From Bacteroidota bacterium (GTDB taxonomy: Bacteria; Bacteroidota; Bacteroidia; Sphingobacteriales; Sphingobacteriaceae), in the NCBI GenBank assembly GCA_013286565.1, contig JABDFM010000032.1, positions 1-34,620 on the forward strand: DNA of 34,620 nucleotides, read 5' to 3'. Shown here piece by piece: positions 33,088 through 34,620 of this stretch. Each line of letters opens with the position of its first letter. Within the stretch, counting starts at the first letter, position 1. A model generated the notes under the pieces. The model saw only the letters and a list, made by a program, of their open reading frames with translations. It was not told the DNA's origin and searched no databases. Both the position numbers and the translations under genes were made by a program.

Positions 33088-33194
33088 TTGTCTGAATCAC
33101 AGATTAAAACTGATTAGAGGATTACACTGATCAGGCGCTAAATAAAATAATCTGTGAAATAAGTTTAATCAACTAAATCAGTGATTCAGACAAT
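33088..33194. repeat. Inverted repeat of the GTCTGAATC family after the DUF1080 gene
   Basis: ATTGTCTGAATCAC (33088-33101) and its exact reverse complement at 33181-33194 bound an 107-bp element rich in CTGATT/GATTAAAC words. Its right edge overlaps the first base of the DUF1080 stop codon (33194-33196). Confidence 0.8.
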
Positions 33195-34591
33195 TACTGT
33201 AATGGCTTTAATTTTATACTTCTAAAATTCACCTCAAACCCATGATCCTGCAACAAAATATGTCCCTCTTTGGCTTCCCCAAAGTTTTTCCAGATCACAT
33301 ATTTGCTAATAGCCACCAGGTCTTTAAATTCTTTCGAACCACGCTCATACTCCAGCACTTTGACACCATTCAGATAATGCTCCACATGGTTATTTGGATA
33401 AACAATGATCCTACCGGTATTCCATGCCCCAATTGGGCGTACAAACCGTGCTTGTTTGTTTGATGGTATCAGGTCATATAGCGATGCCAGCGTGCGGTCG
33501 CCATTACGACCCAGTTTGGCATCGGGATGTACTGCATCATCCAATATCTGGTATTCTAAACCTATAGCCGAACCCTTTGTATCCTCATTCAGTGTTACAA
33601 AGTATTTTACCCCGCTATTGGCGCCGCGACTCATCTTAAATTCAAACGACAGATCAAAAGAGCTGAATTGTTCTTTGGTTACAATATCCCCCACATTAGC
33701 TGCTTCGCCACCACCAGCGCCTAAAATAGTCATCGTACCATCCCTCACGATCCAGCCATTGGGTTTAGTCGGGAATGTACTCATATTAGCTCCTATCCAG
33801 CCTTCGTTGGTTTTACCATCAAATAACAATCGCCAGCCTTCTTTTTTTTCATAATCAGTTAAATGATTAGAAACATAATCAACCACATAAACGCCTTCTG
33901 CAAAGGGAGCAGGTTTCAGGTCAGTGGTTTTTATCAGAATGTTTTTGAAATATACTTTCTTACCAGCATCTTCCGCTTTTCCAATGGCATGTACCTGCAA
34001 ACCAATGAAGCCCTTGCTATCAACCGTATCTACCATATAAGCTGTGGGTACACCGTTTACCCAGGTCTTTATCGAATTACCTATGCATTCTATCCTGAAA
34101 TGATTCCACTCGCCTAATTTAAAAGCTGGTTTTGCTTTCGCGTTTAATTCCAATGGGTAAAGCCAATCACGGCGGCCCTCATCATAGATCCCACCGGTCC
34201 ACCTGCGTTCTGATGGATCTATCTCTACCTGCCTGCCATACACTTTACCTGCTCCTTTGTTGGCATTAGGGTCATAATGGCTCCTTGTTTGCACACCTGA
34301 ATTGCTTTCCGGGTTATCAACCTTAGCGTCCAATTCTAATATAAAGTTGCCATATTCTTTTTCAGTCACCAGGAATGAATTAGGAGAGCCCAAAACGGTT
34401 GTACCAACAATTTGTCCATTCTCCACTGTATAGGTTGCCTTGCCTGTAGCCTGCTTCCAGCCGTTAAGTGTTTTACCATCGAACAGGCTTTTCCAGCCGG
34501 ATGGGGTTTGGGCATATGCAGTTAATAATAATAAATTGCTTGCGATAAAAAATAGTGAAAAAATCAGGATGCGTTTATTTTTGATTTTCAT
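33194..34591 (-). CDS. Secreted protein with tandem DUF1080 (3-keto-disaccharide hydrolase) domains
   Basis: A 465-residue exported protein with a signal peptide (cleavage after AYA27). It contains two homologous jelly-roll DUF1080 domains: the first opens GWKSLFDGKTLNGW at about 32 and the second GWRLLFDGKTNEGW at about 256, each followed by a FxLxxxxK/NSGV block (NFILELDAKVDNPESNSGV and FDLSFEFKMSRGANSGV). The family is now linked to cleavage of 3-keto-glycosides. Both copies keep the core pattern, but the second has an extra loop (LGAGGGEAANVG). It is the first gene of the minus-strand sugar block, with a palindromic repeat between it and the GMC gene. Confidence 0.9.
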   Translation of the reverse strand: MKIKNKRILIFSLFFIASNLLLLTAYAQTPSGWKSLFDGKTLNGWKQATGKATYTVENGQIVGTTVLGSPNSFLVTEKEYGNFILELDAKVDNPESNSGVQTRSHYDPNANKGAGKVYGRQVEIDPSERRWTGGIYDEGRRDWLYPLELNAKAKPAFKLGEWNHFRIECIGNSIKTWVNGVPTAYMVDTVDSKGFIGLQVHAIGKAEDAGKKVYFKNILIKTTDLKPAPFAEGVYVVDYVSNHLTDYEKKEGWRLLFDGKTNEGWIGANMSTFPTKPNGWIVRDGTMTILGAGGGEAANVGDIVTKEQFSSFDLSFEFKMSRGANSGVKYFVTLNEDTKGSAIGLEYQILDDAVHPDAKLGRNGDRTLASLYDLIPSNKQARFVRPIGAWNTGRIIVYPNNHVEHYLNGVKVLEYERGSKEFKDLVAISKYVIWKNFGEAKEGHILLQDHGFEVNFRSIKLKPLQ

Positions 34592-34620
34592 ATCTGGAAT
34601 TCTTTGTTCTATATTTTTTT

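Noticed and set aside
1..34620. tRNA, rRNA, CRISPR array, insertion sequence or prophage
   Set aside because: No cloverleaf with CCA-type ends, no direct-repeat/spacer array, and no transposase, integrase or phage structural gene was found on either strand.

Overview
The window looks like chromosomal DNA of a Bacteroidota bacterium, most likely a Sphingobacteriaceae member of the Mucilaginibacter/Pedobacter type. This is inferred from gene families (Bacteroidota-type PEP carboxylase, eukaryote-like GSII glutamine synthetase, GxxExxY protein, tandem 3-keto-disaccharide hydrolase domains, lipoprotein GalM), from AT-rich intergenes with TAnnTTTG-type -7 promoter boxes, and from many short dispersed inverted repeats. 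No rRNA, tRNA, transposase, integrase, phage gene or CRISPR array was seen.

Layout. 1-3.3 kb: the 5' part of an MFS (DHA2-type) exporter, then ppc, both on minus. 3.4-5.6 kb: a FUSC-family membrane protein. 5.6-7.8 kb: a secreted YD-repeat protein and a PIN-PhoH ATPase, both on minus. 7.9-8.6 kb: a Phd-VapC toxin-antitoxin pair. 8.6-9.6 kb: a gene-free kilobase holding a likely undescribed structured RNA of about 420 nt on minus, the mdh terminator and a cluster of palindromes. 9.6-12.5 kb: mdh, GSII glutamine synthetase and a gamma-glutamylcyclotransferase-like gene. 12.6-16.4 kb: a second, GSI-type glutamine-synthetase-like ligase, an APH-like kinase and a HAD-IIA protein in one apparent operon, interrupted by a GxxExxY gene enclosed in 25-bp inverted repeats. 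16.5-19.1 kb: a DoxX-like membrane protein and a lipoprotein aldose 1-epimerase. 19.1-25.1 kb: molybdenum cofactor genes moaA-moeA-moaC-mobA(fusion)-moeB/rhodanese on plus, converging with moaE-moaD and a Rieske oxygenase on minus. 26.3-28.4 kb: small genes (lipoprotein, DinB-like, pentapeptide repeat, hypothetical). 28.5-34.6 kb: a minus-strand sugar block with GH20 hexosaminidase, ThuA-domain protein, GMC oxidoreductase and a secreted tandem DUF1080 (3-keto-disaccharide hydrolase) protein, which fits 3-keto-glycoside catabolism.

How the parts connect. The molybdenum cofactor genes cover precursor Z synthesis (MoaA, MoaC), molybdopterin synthase (MoaD, MoaE), its sulfur donor (MoeB-rhodanese), metal insertion (MoeA) and nucleotide attachment (MobA); no MogA/MoaB was seen here. 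The most unusual signals are non-coding: the structured RNA candidate, and a recurring arrangement in which unrelated repeat families begin within a few bases of stop codons. Several of these repeats bracket apparently mobile small genes (GxxExxY, Phd-VapC, the YD-repeat gene).
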